A stretch of DNA of 64,000 bases from Prinsepia uniflora (lineage: Eukaryota; Streptophyta; Magnoliopsida; Rosales; Rosaceae). The stretch lies in assembly GCA_032719365.1 (NCBI GenBank), contig CM064867.1, forward strand, positions 57,724,601 through 57,788,600, in the 5' to 3' direction. The translations under genes were made by a program, and so were the position numbers. Within the stretch, counting starts at the first letter, position 1, and each line of letters opens with the position of its first letter. The notes under the pieces are model-generated. The model did no database searches, was not told the origin of the DNA, and was given only the letters and a program-made list of their open reading frames with translations. This document shows, in pieces, positions 35,978 through 47,231 of the stretch.

Positions 35978-38681
35978 TGTAACGACCCGTCCTGAATTCC
36001 GAGATTAGATTAGTAACTAATCAAGGATTAGTGAGGTTAATCGGTGATTAGTCGAGCGAAATCGGACGAACGATGCAAAATAACCGTTTTGCCCTTAGTC
36101 ATGGGAAAAATGTTGACTTTTTAACTGGGAGGTTCAATGGTCAAGAGCCGAGGACCGTTACGTAGATCGAGTTGATACGAATCCGTAGACAGGTGGCACG
36201 TCGAAATCGGACGTTGAACGAAGAAGTTACGGTTCAAGGAAGTTTCGGGTCACTATTACACGTTTTACGAGACAAATACCTTTTGGCATTAGGTGGGCCC
36301 CAGATATTTTAAATTGGCCCAATGGATGAGTGACAAGTGTCACCCATCCATTGCCCAGTATGTTACATACATGCATATCCCCATTTCCCCATTTCACACA
36401 TTTTCCCCGATCTCACCCAAATGCCCATCGACCACGACCACACCCCAATCCCTTCCCCCTTCACTTGGTTCAATCTGAGGATGAGGCAGAGAGTGGCTGA
36501 GGACTGAGAGGTGGCTGCAGGGCGGCTTGAACCGCTGTGGACAGCGGAGTGGAGGAAAACCCGACAAGGTACGAGTTTGGTTTGAAAATCCCCTTTTTAG
36601 TTTTAGATGTTATGGATGGTTTTAGATGATAGGATGATGTTTAATAGGTTACTAGGATGGTATTAAGGTGGTTTTAATGGTGGTTCATGGCTGAGAAAGC
36701 CCTGGGAAGGAATTGAAAATGTTGGACCGTGAGCAAGGTTTAGAACCAATGGGTTTAGGGCATTTTTCTTCATTCTACTTATATGGTTAGGACCCTAGGA
36801 CTGAGATAGGAAGATTAGGATTGAAAGAGGAAGAAATGGACCGAAAATGGAGAGGGAATGAGGTTGGACCATTCATGCTGGTCTAGTTACATGATTTGGA
36901 CCGGACCGGCCAGCTCGGACCGGTCCAACCGAGGAAGGAGATGCACAGTACAGCGGCACGTGGCTCCCACGCGCAAGGGCTTCGGCCGGCGCGTGTTGGT
37001 GCGTGGCCCACTTTCTGAGGAAGGTTCCAACATGTAATTTCATCTATTTGATGTAACTAACATTTTGGGACTGATTTCGTGTTGATCAGACATCGTTTCG
37101 ATAGGTTTCGGGGTGTCCGAAGTTTTAGGATCGACTTTAAAAATAGTTAAAAATTCGGGAAAATTACGGGGCTTTAGTGAGGTGTTATTTAAGTAGTTAG
37201 TAACACTCTATTACGATTTGGACAGGTTTGGAAGTCCCGGTGACGGTGTTTCGCCTGGGAGAGCCGTATTACAAGCGTATCGAGGCGACAGCTCGGACGG
37301 TCTGGGAGTGGATCTTGTTTTCTAAATTGATGCATGCATAAATGTTTATTATGTGTTTTAATACTTGTTTTGTGATTCCATGAGTGCATTTGTGTGTGGT
37401 TACGTATTGGCACGTATTTTGAGGTTTCGGCCGTATACGGCGCTTATACGGGTTTGTATTTTTACGTTGGTTTAAATGAAATGGTTTTGGATTCAAAAAG
37501 GATAAACTCGGGCATAAGACCCATTTGGTTTTGTCTCAGGCTTGTAGCCCTATTGGTGACCTACGAGTCTGAGTCGTGGTCGCGGCGAGTGCTTTGTGCA
37601 CGGCGACGGATGATACGACACTCGCCTCCGGACTGGGATGAGTTCCTTCCGGAGAGATCACAATGCACGATCTGTTATCGGGCAGCAGATGGAGGCTTGA
37701 CTTTGGAGTGCTGACGGTTCAAGATATCAATCAGTGATTGGTGCACCATGATCTAGAGGTGGTCGCGTCGGTTGATTCGTTCACGGCGACGTACCAGGAT
37801 TGAGAGCGGTCCTGGACGGATGGTTGCACGCATCACTACAATCGGAATCGTAACTGACCCTGAGATATCGGGCACGATGCCTAGTTGAGTCATGAGTTCG
37901 GGCACAAGGCCCAGTTAGTTTACGTTTATGATTTCGGGTCGAGGACCATAAATGGATTTCTAGTTTTATAACGGTTTATGGGGACCAGGCATGAATGTTT
38001 TCATTATATATATATATATATTCATATACCTTCCTTATTTGGAATGTCTCCTCCGAGGAGGGTCGTGGCCTGGGTGGACCCCAGAGTAGTCACGGAGCAC
38101 TAATTGAGTGGAGTCGCCCCCGTTGGGTACCTTTCTCTCAGGAAGGCTTGGATTGTAACCCTTAGGGAGGGTTATTGATCTGCGGACATTGACCTGGGTG
38201 GACCTTGAGGAGACTTGGGCGTTGAGACCCCGGGTAGCACGCACGTAGCTTTAGAAACCGTGACAAGATTGGTAGCATGATTTATATGTATATGTTATAT
38301 GGCATATGATGTACAGGTTTTGGGCTGAGTCCTACATGGATTTGGGCGGTGGCCGTGTATTGGTTTCATGTAAGGTTTTGGTAAATGGTTTTCGAATGCA
38401 TGCATGCTTTTTAGTGAAGGGTACAAATGTCTTCGATAAAGTGTTTCTATAAATTATTGTTTTGTCCACTAACAGCTTTTAAATGTTTTGACTGCCCTTC
38501 AGGTTGACAGCGGATGCGGGCTATAGTAGAGACCGAGACATCACATACCTCCTTCGGATCCTAGCGTACTCTGAAGCCCCGAGCGGGCTAAAGTCGGAAT
38601 TTCCCTTGTTTGACACTCCGTGTCAGACGGGATCAGGAATGTCCCGCGTTAATCCCGGGGGGATTGGGACGGATCCTGACG
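35978..38681 (+). mobile_element. Solo LTR-d, gypsy type, inside Cop1 RT
   Basis: Starts TGTAACGACCCGTCCTG and ends GGGACGGATCCTGACG (last A changed to G). The target duplication is CAACG at 35973-35977 and CAATG at 38682-38686, differing by one CpG-type C-to-T change. Without it the Cop1 frame reads FNQR-KYIMDLIKDANM. The donor-like site is GGGAGTGGAT near 37304 (decayed); GTCCACTAAC is at 38464-38473 and acceptor CAG at 38500-38502. A (TA)n run is at 38005-38021. The GC-rich hairpin is near 36956-37005. Confidence 0.9.
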
Positions 38682-39363
38682 CAATGGAAATACATCATGG
38701 ACCTAATCAAGGATGCTAATATGAGTGATGCTAAGCCTGCTCTTACTCCTCTCGATTGCAAGATCAAACTTAACTTGGGAGGCACTCCACTCTCGGATAT
38801 CAGTTCCAATTAGAGACTTGTTGGTAAGTTGATCTACCTAACGATCACCAGACCAGACATCTTATATTCAGTGAGTATTCCTAGTTAATTCATGCATTCT
38901 CCCACCATCGAGAATCTGAACCTTGTAAAACGGATATTACGTTACTTAAAAGGGTATGTTGGTCATGACATTCTCATGACAAAGAACGACCACACTCATA
39001 TTATGGGGTACAACGATGCAGATTGGGCAGGAAATGCCATCGATCGCAAGTCCACAAGTGGTTACTACACCTTTGTTGGTGGAAACTTGGTCACCTGGAA
39101 AAGTAAGAAGCAAACTATCATCACCAGATCCAGTGTCGAAGCTGAGTACCGTGTAATGTCTTCAACAGCGTGTGAGTTGATCTAACTCAAAGGTCTTCTG
39201 TGTGATTTAGGGTTTCCTTCAACCCTTCCTATGTCCCTATTTTGTGATAACCAGGCCGCCATGCATATAGCATCCAACCCCGTGTTTCACGAGCAAACGA
39301 AATACATTGAGGTTGACTCACGCAGGTGTATTCAAAATTCAATCTCACAGGCCAATCTTACTA
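38682..39363 (+). pseudogene. Cop1 RT end and RNase H
   Basis: It reads KYIMDLIKDANMSDAKPALT, and next LIYLTITRPDILYSV and LVKRILRYLKGYVGHDILM. RNase H follows with GYNDADWAGNAIDRKSTSGY, SSVEAEYRVMSSTACELI and LFCDNQAAMHIASNPVFHE, then KYIEVD. These are the standard copia RNase H motifs, and the catalytic D, E and D residues are still present. Isolated stops occur at 38813 and 39184. Clear homology fades after IEVD; the junction with foreign DNA is near 39363. The last 28 codons lie at 56774-56860. Confidence 0.85.
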
Positions 39364-40869
39364 TCCTGATATACCAAGCTGACATCCAGTTCAGCTGATA
39401 ATCCTGCTGACATTCTACTCATAACTCTGCTGCTAATCTTATTCAGCCAAGCTGACATCCTGCTCAACATCTATTTTGAGAATCTGTTTCTACTGAGCAC
39501 TGCAAGTTTTCTATCCCACTCAACGGTTACTAACCATAATTCATACTCACGACGTGCCGTCGTGGCTAGTATGTATCTCATCGGCTCCACTCTTTCCATT
39601 CAAGTTCCTTATTCACATCTGACTCGCTCTAGAGTCCCATCAGGGTACCACGTACCATACCTCATCTCGCTCAGCGACTAACACTGTGATCCTGACTCCT
39701 TTCGAGTCTCAAACTGTCATCTCATTCATTCTCTCGATACATAGACCAACATCTCACTCATCTTCTAGATACACAGACCAACATCTCACTCATCCTGAGT
39801 GTATCTGTCAATCAACTCCAGCTGTCTCCTCTACCTCGAGTTCGACTCTGAGGGAGTACCAACACATAAAGCTCCATGATCTCAAAGATCTTGCACATCT
39901 CTTAGGGAGATAATGAATCCAACTCTCATGCCCAAATGTCACCGTGGCAAACTCCCATCAGATAGACTCCCTTCCGAGTCAATCTCATCAACAGACTACA
40001 ATCACGGTCATAACCTCCACTCGAAAATCAATGACACTCATCCAATCTGAGTGAATCCAATATCAACTGTCATGATTGGCTGACGCCAATCCAACACTAT
40101 CACTATCGTCTCGATCATCTCGATCCATAACCAAATCGATCCACATCTATCTCGATTCTCTCAATCCACGGCCAACACGATCCTCTACACCTTGATCCTT
40201 GGTGGATCTATAATGGCTCTCTCAACCAATGTACCATTGCCCATAACACCAACATGAGTCCACCAAATCTAACACCCACTCATCACATTAGGTGACACCA
40301 AGCACCTTCCGTTCCTCAAGTCATTCAGATTTGGCCAACAACCTGGGTATTAAGTTCTTACACACTCTTTGAACTTAAACCTAGAAGTCTTTTTTGCTTC
40401 TGGATAAGGACTTCTAACCAACCCATACTATTTGTTGATAACTACTATAGTGCTCTTCCCATGGTTGTATCACTCCTTCAATTAGCTCGACTTTTACAAG
40501 CTTATACATCCATGAGTGATGAGAAGTTCACTAGGAACTTCCACGATAAGGAATACTAGTTCAACACGATTTCCTCATTCAACTATTCATATATCTAACT
40601 CTCGAAGTTCCATCGAACTTTAACAAAGAACACTGAGTTGGGAACCCCAATTCCACTTAATCCTGTAACTGAGCTCTCAAAGCTCAAAACTTTGTCGGTA
40701 CCTTCCGAAAAGGTGATTGTGAACTGAGTTACGGTCTGTCTTCTATCGGTAGGATAGGAATTTCCATCACCTTACCAGTTGGAGTACTAGTTCGCACGTC
40801 CCAACTCTATGGGACCAACTCCTACAAACAACACTCCTACAATTCGTCCGAAGATAACTAGAGTACCGT
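39364..40869. other. Unexplained 1.5 kb C/T-rich insert between Cop1 and LTR-e
   Basis: No coding frame over 75 codons and no recognised protein motif. The plus strand is rich in C, A and T and poor in G, the mirror image of the G/T-rich Gy1 interior. It has dispersed words such as CATCTCACTCATC, GCTGACATCC and short self-complementary pairs (CTCGAAGTTCCATCGAAC). It probably is the decayed non-coding interior of a gypsy-type element in minus orientation, or the rest of the element that owned LTR-e. It has no polypurine tract before LTR-e and no clear LTR on its left. Confidence 0.4.
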
Positions 40870-43413
40870 GTAACGACTCGTCCTGAATTATCGAGATTAA
40901 TTAAGGATTAATGACGGATTAGAGAGACTAATCGCGGATTAGACGAGGATTAGCGGACTTTCAAGGCGAAATGACGATTTTTCCCTTAGAATGGGCAAAA
41001 CGTTGACTTTTCGTTCGGAAGGTAAAATGGACTTTGGCCGATGACTGTGACGTAATTTGGGACGTCACGAGTTCATAGACACGTGACACGTTCGATTCCG
41101 ACATCCGAGGAAGAAGTTGTGACGATCGGAAATTCAAGGGTATTTTGGTAATTTAGGTGAATAGGGGCCAATAGTTGACTTTTGACCCGGGAGGTCAGAT
41201 GGCCGAGGGCTAGGGACCGTTACGTAGATCAAGACGATACGAATCCGTAGACAGGTGGCACGTCGAATTCGGACGTTCGACGAAGAAGTTACGGTTCACG
41301 GAAATTCGAACGTACTATTTCACATTTTACGAGACGAGGACTTTTGGCAGCAAGTGGGGTCCAGATATTATTAGACAGGCCCAATGGATGAGTAAAAAGT
41401 ATCACCCATCCATTGTCCATCCAAAGCAACTCATGCATATCCCTTCCCTTTCATCGATCATTTTTCCATCCACCCAAACCCAAACCCGATCACCATTTCT
41501 AATCCAATCCAAACCCTTCAACCCTATAACCATTTGTGAGACCCAAGAGAGTGAGAAGAGGACTGAAGGATATGGTGGTTAGCCCAGGTAGAACCATCGT
41601 GGACGTCGGAGGAGGAAACTGATCAAGGTAATCGGTTTTAACCGATTTAATCCATTTTTGATTTCAAGCATTATGGGCATTTTTAGGTGGCTGTATTGAA
41701 TTAAATAGGTTTCTAGGAGTGTGTTAAGATGATTTTGAGGGAGGTTGGAGGTTGATAAACCCTAGGGAAGGTTTTGGAAAAATTGGACCGTGAAAAATTG
41801 TTAGGCTAGTCGGGTTTTGAAGGTTTTAGGAGTTTTGGTTCATTGGGTTAGGTTCCTAGGGTTGAGTTAGGAAGGATAGGATCGATTAGGGAGGAAAACG
41901 TCGAAAACTGGACCGTGTAGGAGCCTGGACCGGTCACACCGGTACAAGTTGCAGAGAAAACTGAATCGGCCCGGTCGGACCGGTCGGCTGAAGGAAGACG
42001 AAGCACTGTGCAGTGGCGTGTGAGGCCCACGCGCAGTGCAATCGTAGGACGCGTCCGGGTGCGTGAGGAAGAATTTTAGGATGGTTCCAACATGTGAAAT
42101 CATCTATTCGATGTAACGAACATTTTGGGATTGGTTTCGAGTCGATCGGACATCGTCTAGATATAGTTCGGGCTGTCCAAAGGTTTCGGTACGAGTTTAA
42201 AAATAGTTAAAAATCCCGGAAAATTAGGGGGCTTTAGTGAGAGGTTAATTAAGTAGTTAGTAACCCTCTAAAATGATTTGGATAGGTTTGGGAACCCCAA
42301 AGGCGACGGTTGACCCGGGAAGGCATACGGCGTACGTATCGAGGCAGCAGTGCGGACTGTCTGTGAGTGGACTTTCTTTCTGAAATCGATGCATGCATAA
42401 ATGTTTTATATATGTTTTAATGTATGTTTTGTGATGCCTTGAGTGCATTTTGGTGTGTGTTTACGTACGGGCACGTACTTCAAGGTTTTCGGGTTTTATA
42501 CGTGCTTATACGCGTTTATGCTTTCAGTTTTCATGAAAGGGTTTTGAAAAAGTAAAACTGGGTATGAGACCTATTTGGATTTGGTTTTGACTTGGGCATG
42601 AGACCCTATTGACGACCCGTAGATCTGAGTTGTGGTCGCGACGGGTGCTGTGTGCACGGGGACGGACGACTTGACGCTCGCCTCCTGATTAGGATACGTT
42701 CCATCCGGAGAGGTCACGATGCACATCCCGTTGTCAAGCAGCCAATGCAGGCTTGACTTCAGAGTAATGACGGTTTAGAGGATCAATCGGCGACGTGTGC
42801 ACCGTGGTCTCGAGATGGTCGCGGTAGTGATGTGTTCACGACGACATACCAGGATTGAGAGTGGGCCTGAATTGATGGTTGCTAGCATCGCTATGATCGG
42901 GATCGTGACTGACCTTGAGATATCGGACTTGATGCCCAGTTGATTCGAGTTCGGGCTCTATGCCCAGTTCATTGTGAAATCGGGTTAGAGGCCCTATTGA
43001 GTCTTATGTTCGGGCGGAAGGCCCAGTTGTTTTGTGTTATCGGACGTGAGTCCCGCTTTATGGTTTTCTTATACTAGTATGTATATACCCTCCTTATGAG
43101 ATTATTGATTGGTCTCCTCCAGACGTCGACCTGGAGAGTCACGATCCACAGACCATAGTGGGTATCCCCATAAGGATCCCGTTCCAGGAGTGGGCATTAT
43201 GATGTGGCCCCGGACTAGATTCCGGAGAGATGATCGGGCTAGATCCGAAGATAGAGCCTCCCAGATGGAGAATTCTTGGGAGAAGACTCTGAGTGAGACC
43301 CCGAGTAGTATGCATACTTATATATATTGAGACATCATGACTATATCGAGGATGTGTTCCATAGGGGCTGTGTGCCCCGAGTTGGCATTTTCTCCGGAAA
43401 TGCCTAGGATGGG
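40870..43413 (+). mobile_element. LTR-e, gypsy type, first part
   Basis: Starts TGTAACGACTCGTCCTG and runs through the usual LTR sections. The donor-like GTGAGTGGAC is at 42363-42372 and the GC-rich hairpin near 42017-42061. It is interrupted at 43413 by LTR-f, with target duplication ATGGG at 43409-43413 and 56243-56247. It resumes at 56243. The right flank (CTACA) is Cop1, but the left flank (TACCG) is not, so it is not a simple solo LTR. Confidence 0.85.
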
Positions 43414-43497
43414 TGTAACGACCCGTCCCGACAACCGGGATTAGCAAAGTGATTAGTGACGGATTAGTGAATCTAACCGGGATTAGCAAAGTGATTA
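43414..43497 (+). mobile_element. LTR-f, first 84 bp
   Basis: Starts TGTAACGACCCGTCCCGACAACC, followed by GGATTAG/GTGATTAG units, and stops where Gy3 begins. The remainder is at 53612-56242. By comparison with the Gy3 LTR about 150 bp that should lie between the two pieces is missing. Confidence 0.75.
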
Positions 43498-45127
43498 GTA
43501 ACAACCCATACCTTCATGAGGGGTACAAATGTAATTTTGTAAAAGAATTGTATAAAAAGGACGATTTTGCCCTTATGAATAGTGTGTCAAAGTTAACTTT
43601 TTGATTTGGAGGTTGAACGAGTGTTGACCATTGACCATGAAGTAGTTTAGGACGTCACGAGTCCGTAGACAGGTGGCATGATTGATTTGGACAAGCGGAG
43701 AAAAAGTTATGAAGTTCGGAAGATTAAGGGTGTTACCGTAATTTTGACTAAATAGAGGAAAATGTTGACTTTTTAGTGGACTTGTGATTTTCACGTAGAC
43801 CGAGGACCGTTAGATAGGTCTCGACATCCTGAGTATAACGACAGGCGGCACGCTGTCATCGGACGTCGGACGGAATAGTTATGGTTCTGGAAAGTTGAAG
43901 GGCAAAATGGTAATTTGTACACTTAGGGGCAATTTGGTCATTTTCCCTTAGGACCAATCAGATAAGGGCAAGTGGCTGAGTGGGCTTGGATATTTTGTTC
44001 TCTGATCCATGGAATGTGGGACACTTGGTTGTGAGCTAGAGGGTTCTAGGATTGTGTATAATATACACGGCCACACGTTGTACGATTTCAAACCGTGCAA
44101 ATTGGTTGTGAAGAACCGAAAACAGAGAGTGAGGCGGTGGAGTGTTTGATCGATTCAATGTGTGGGTGAGAGTTTGGTGAGTTGTGAGAGTGACAGAGAG
44201 AAGAGAGGAAGGTGGTGACTGAGTTTGGGGGTGAAATCGTGCACGAAAACACGGTGGTCGGAGGATTGATGTTCGGGGAAAACAGAGAGGTCGTGGGACA
44301 GAGGTGGTGGTGGTGCCGTGTTTTGGTTCAAACCAAGCTAATAGGAGGCTAGGACGACTGCAGAGGACTCTGTGGACACCGTGGTACACGGCGGTGCAGA
44401 CGGCGGAGGACGATTCGACGTTAAGCATCGAATCCCCTATTTTTCCCGTTTATTTCATTTCGAAAGTCGTGGACTTTGGGCTAGAGTCGAGGACTTTGAT
44501 GAGTGGTGTGAGGTTCAGAGAGGTCCTAGGAGTCGTCTAGGATGGTCGCCGTGACGGGGGAAGGCCTGGGTGGCTGGAGACCAAAACAGGGTTTACGGGT
44601 AGTTTGTTTCGAGGTGGAAGAAGATGGGTTTTAGGCTTCGATTTCTAGGTTTTAGGATGGGGAAGGATTGCTGGGAACTGGACGAAGCTAATAGGATTGG
44701 ATTGAGTGAAAACGGTGGAGGAATTACAGAGAGCCGGTCACGCTGGTTCAGTACAGTTGAACCGGGTGACTCGAGGTAGACGATGCTACTGTAGCAGCGC
44801 GTGAGGCCCACGCGCAGCCACTTTGGGCGGCGCGTGGGGGCGGGTGGGGAGGATTTTGAACAAACTTCCAACATGGTTTTTGTTCTAAATGTTATAAGGA
44901 ATTCATTGGGACAAGTTACGGGTAAATCGGACGATGTTACGGGATAGTTCGAGAATCCAAACGGTTTAGGGTTTAAATTTAAATTACGTATAAATTCCCG
45001 AAAATTTGGGGAAATTAGTGTTAGCGTATTTGAGGTATTTGTGACCCTATTTGGTGCTTATTGACAGGACGGGAGACGCCTGAGACAGTTGAAGAGCGCA
45101 CGGAGCGCGATTGACACTTTCTGATTT

Positions 45128-46002
45128 GTGAGTGGACTCTTTCTTTTCTTACGAGCATGCCTAACTGTTTTATTTATGGTTTATGATTTTAAGTATGTTT
45201 TTATGCTTGTTGATGATGATTATATGTGATTGAATGCTTACACGTTTTTCGAGACATTTTTTGGGTTTTCGCACGTTTTTCGAGGAAAGCTAGATTTCTG
45301 ATTTTGATGCTAAGTTTTTGGGTTTTCAAATTATAATTGTTTTCTGATGGTTACAAATGAACTATGCGACATGATTTTGGTAAACACGGTTTTGGTTTTA
45401 AAAATCGGATATTGAGAAACGAGATTTGATTTTAAAGTCGGAAAAGTGGATTTCCGGATTTGGGTTCGGAATGACGGTTCTGGATGCTGGAAGGGCATCA
45501 GACCAGTGATTTCGGATTCGGGTTTGGAGATGGATTTAGAATTGGTTTTGGATTGGATTTGCTGGATCTGGTTATTGGGTTTAAAGACCCGGATTATATT
45601 TGACGGGGGACGGGTCCGGATTGAGTTTAAAGACTCGGTAGTTTAAAGACTCGGATATTTACGATATTACCCCCATAGGCCTATTGAGTTTAAAGACTCA
45701 GGAGTTTAAAGATTCGGATTACATTTGAGGCCTAGTTTGAGTTTAAAGACTCGGATAGACCCAGCAGGTTTGATCAGACTTGACATATGTGGAATTGGTT
45801 TTTATGATATGATCTTAGCATATTGGTATATGGTTTTGTGCTGTGGTTTTCTGATACTTCGTTAGGCATGCATACTTTATTTTAAAACGGAGGGAAAAAT
45901 CTTATTGTCTTTTTCTTAACCCTGGTTTGATGTTAAACTATTTTTGAAACTCTTATTTCTTTTAGTCCACTCACACTTTCTGGTTTTTAACTTTCCCTCC
46001 AG
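45128..46002 (+). other. Intron-like segment in Gy3 5' LTR
   Basis: Donor TTTGTGAGTGGAC at 45128 and acceptor CTTTCCCTCCAG at 46002, 875 bp. Positionally equivalent donor and acceptor pairs are found in every other gypsy-type LTR of the window. The ten bases at the donor (GTGAGTGGAC) are the reverse complement of GTCCACTCAC about 30 bases before the acceptor. The ATG of gag lies 369 bases after the acceptor. Splicing is inferred, not shown. Confidence 0.55.
45577..45752 (+). repeat. Array of six TTTAAA-centred hairpins
   Basis: GGGTTTAAAGACCC at 45577, and GAGTTTAAAGACTC at 45623, 45686 and 45739, with variants at about 45639 (AGTTTAAAGACTC) and 45702 (GAGTTTAAAGATTC). The outer bases pair (GAGT/ACTC or GGGT/ACCC) even where they change, which suggests the pairing matters. 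Repeated in the 3' LTR at 52916-53092. Confidence 0.8.
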
Positions 46003-46275
46003 GTTGTGGTGAAAGCGCTGGGGTAGACGTTGAGGCGGGAACCGAGGCATAGAGCTTGCAACATTCTTCCGTTGCGAGATTAGCCTAGTATGACTTTTTT
46101 GCCTGTGTTGTATAACGCTATCCTCTGTATTTCAGTTGTATTATATTTACTCGCTTGTCTGATAGTTATGCTTATGGTTATTTTGAGGTTCTTTTGGTAC
46201 TTTAAGTGTGATTGTCAGACGGGAGCAGGGTTCGTCCCGGGTATCGAGGTGATATTTGGGACGGGTCCTGACAAT

Positions 46276-46287
46276 TGGTATCAGAGC
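46276..46287 (+). other. Gy3 primer-binding site (tRNA-iMet)
   Basis: TGGTATCAGAGC two bases after the LTR end, complementary to initiator tRNA-Met. Confidence 0.92.
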
Positions 46288-46370
46288 ATAGGTTTGTCGG
46301 TTTGTGTCGGTACGAGGTCGTTTTTAGGTTGTTTTACTAACTCTATGCCTCTTTCAGCGTACGTTTGACC

Positions 46371-47231
46371 ATGCCTCCGAGATGTGAACCCCCTCCACGA
46401 CCTGAAGAAGAAGAGAGTGCGTCGATTGAGCGAGCCCAGCGGCTCGGGGCTACTACGTTCAGTGGTAGGGCAGACCCAGAGGAAGCGCACCGATGGATCA
46501 CCCGACTTGAGCCGATTTTCGGGGTGATGCATTGTCCTCCAGGGGACCGTGTGTTGTTGGCTACTTTTCTGCTATACGGCACAACGTATGAGTGGTGGTA
46601 TACGCTGGAGTTGTCAAGTTGGGATGCTCATACCATGACATGGGAGACTTTCCGGGAGCGGTTCTTGGACCAGTATTATTCTCGCTCTTTCCAGGATTCC
46701 AAAGAGGCGGAGTTCCATCAGTTGAAACAGGGGAGCATGACCGTAGTCGAGTATGAGCAGAGATTCCAGATGTTATCCCGATTTGCTCCTGCATTTGTAG
46801 CTACCGAGGTTGAGAAGTGTCGTCGGTTTGAGTTGGGTCTTCGGGGAGAGATTAGAGCCATTGTGACAGCTAGCTCATTTGCTACTTTCAGGGAGTTGTC
46901 AGACGCTGCTGTGAGAGTGGAGGCCAGTTTGCCTGCCAGGCCGCAGTACTCAGGTAGTGTACGACGCCGCGAGCATTCTTTTCCTGGAGCGTCGAGTCCG
47001 AGGACCCCGAAGCGGGGCAACTATGGTGGTACTTCATCAGCTAGTGGTGCCCGTTTGGCAGACCAGGCAGTTTTCAGGGCTCTGGATTTCGGGGAGCTAG
47101 AGCATAGCCGACTCCTCAGGCGAGTGCGACTTCTGTTGCTTCTACTGGGAGACAGACCGGTGGACCCGGAAGAAATGTCTTCTATTACTGTGAAGAGCGC
47201 GACCACTTTCGGAGAGAGTGCCCGTTGTTAG
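46371..47231 (+). pseudogene. Gy3 gag
   Basis: The ATG at 46371 (MPPRCEPPPRPEEEE) is the first in frame after the primer site. The capsid core is typical: FSGRADPEEAHRWITRLEPI, then LLYGTTYEWWYTLE, WETFRERFLDQYYSRSFQD, EFHQLKQGSMTVVEYEQRF and FELGLRGEI. It is open to 47231, but from about 47107 the true frame is another one (SATSVASTGR...), which carries the zinc knuckle at about 47190-47231. Its first cysteine is phenylalanine (FYYCEERDHFRREC). One small indel therefore separates capsid from nucleocapsid. Confidence 0.88.

Larger units (their letters stand above)
43498..46273 (+). mobile_element. Gy3 5' LTR
   Basis: About 2.78 kb, ending GGGACGGGTCCTGACA. From left to right it has a conserved leader, the GC-rich hairpin GCGCGTG-AGGCC-CACGCGC at 44797-44815, the donor-like GTGAGTGGAC at 45128-45137, six TTTAAA hairpins at 45577-45752, AGTCCACTCAC at about 45964-45974 and acceptor CTCCAG at 45997-46002. 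The 130-codon minus-strand frame at 44036-44428 recurs in the other LTR only because the LTRs are duplicates. Confidence 0.92.

Noticed and set aside
40865..40869. LTR-e as a simple solo LTR with target duplication
   Set aside because: The left flank TACCG and right flank CTACA do not match, and the left flank is not Cop1 sequence.
44036..44428. A 130-codon minus-strand open frame that recurs at 51376-51768
   Set aside because: It lies inside the two Gy3 LTRs, so recurrence only reflects LTR duplication. It has no recognised motif and overlaps LTR regulatory sequence.
46281..47020. Several minus-strand open frames opposite gag (46281-46532, 46343-46582, 46561-46794, 46718-47020)
   Set aside because: Shadows of the GC-rich gag coding strand; the plus strand has clear capsid motifs.
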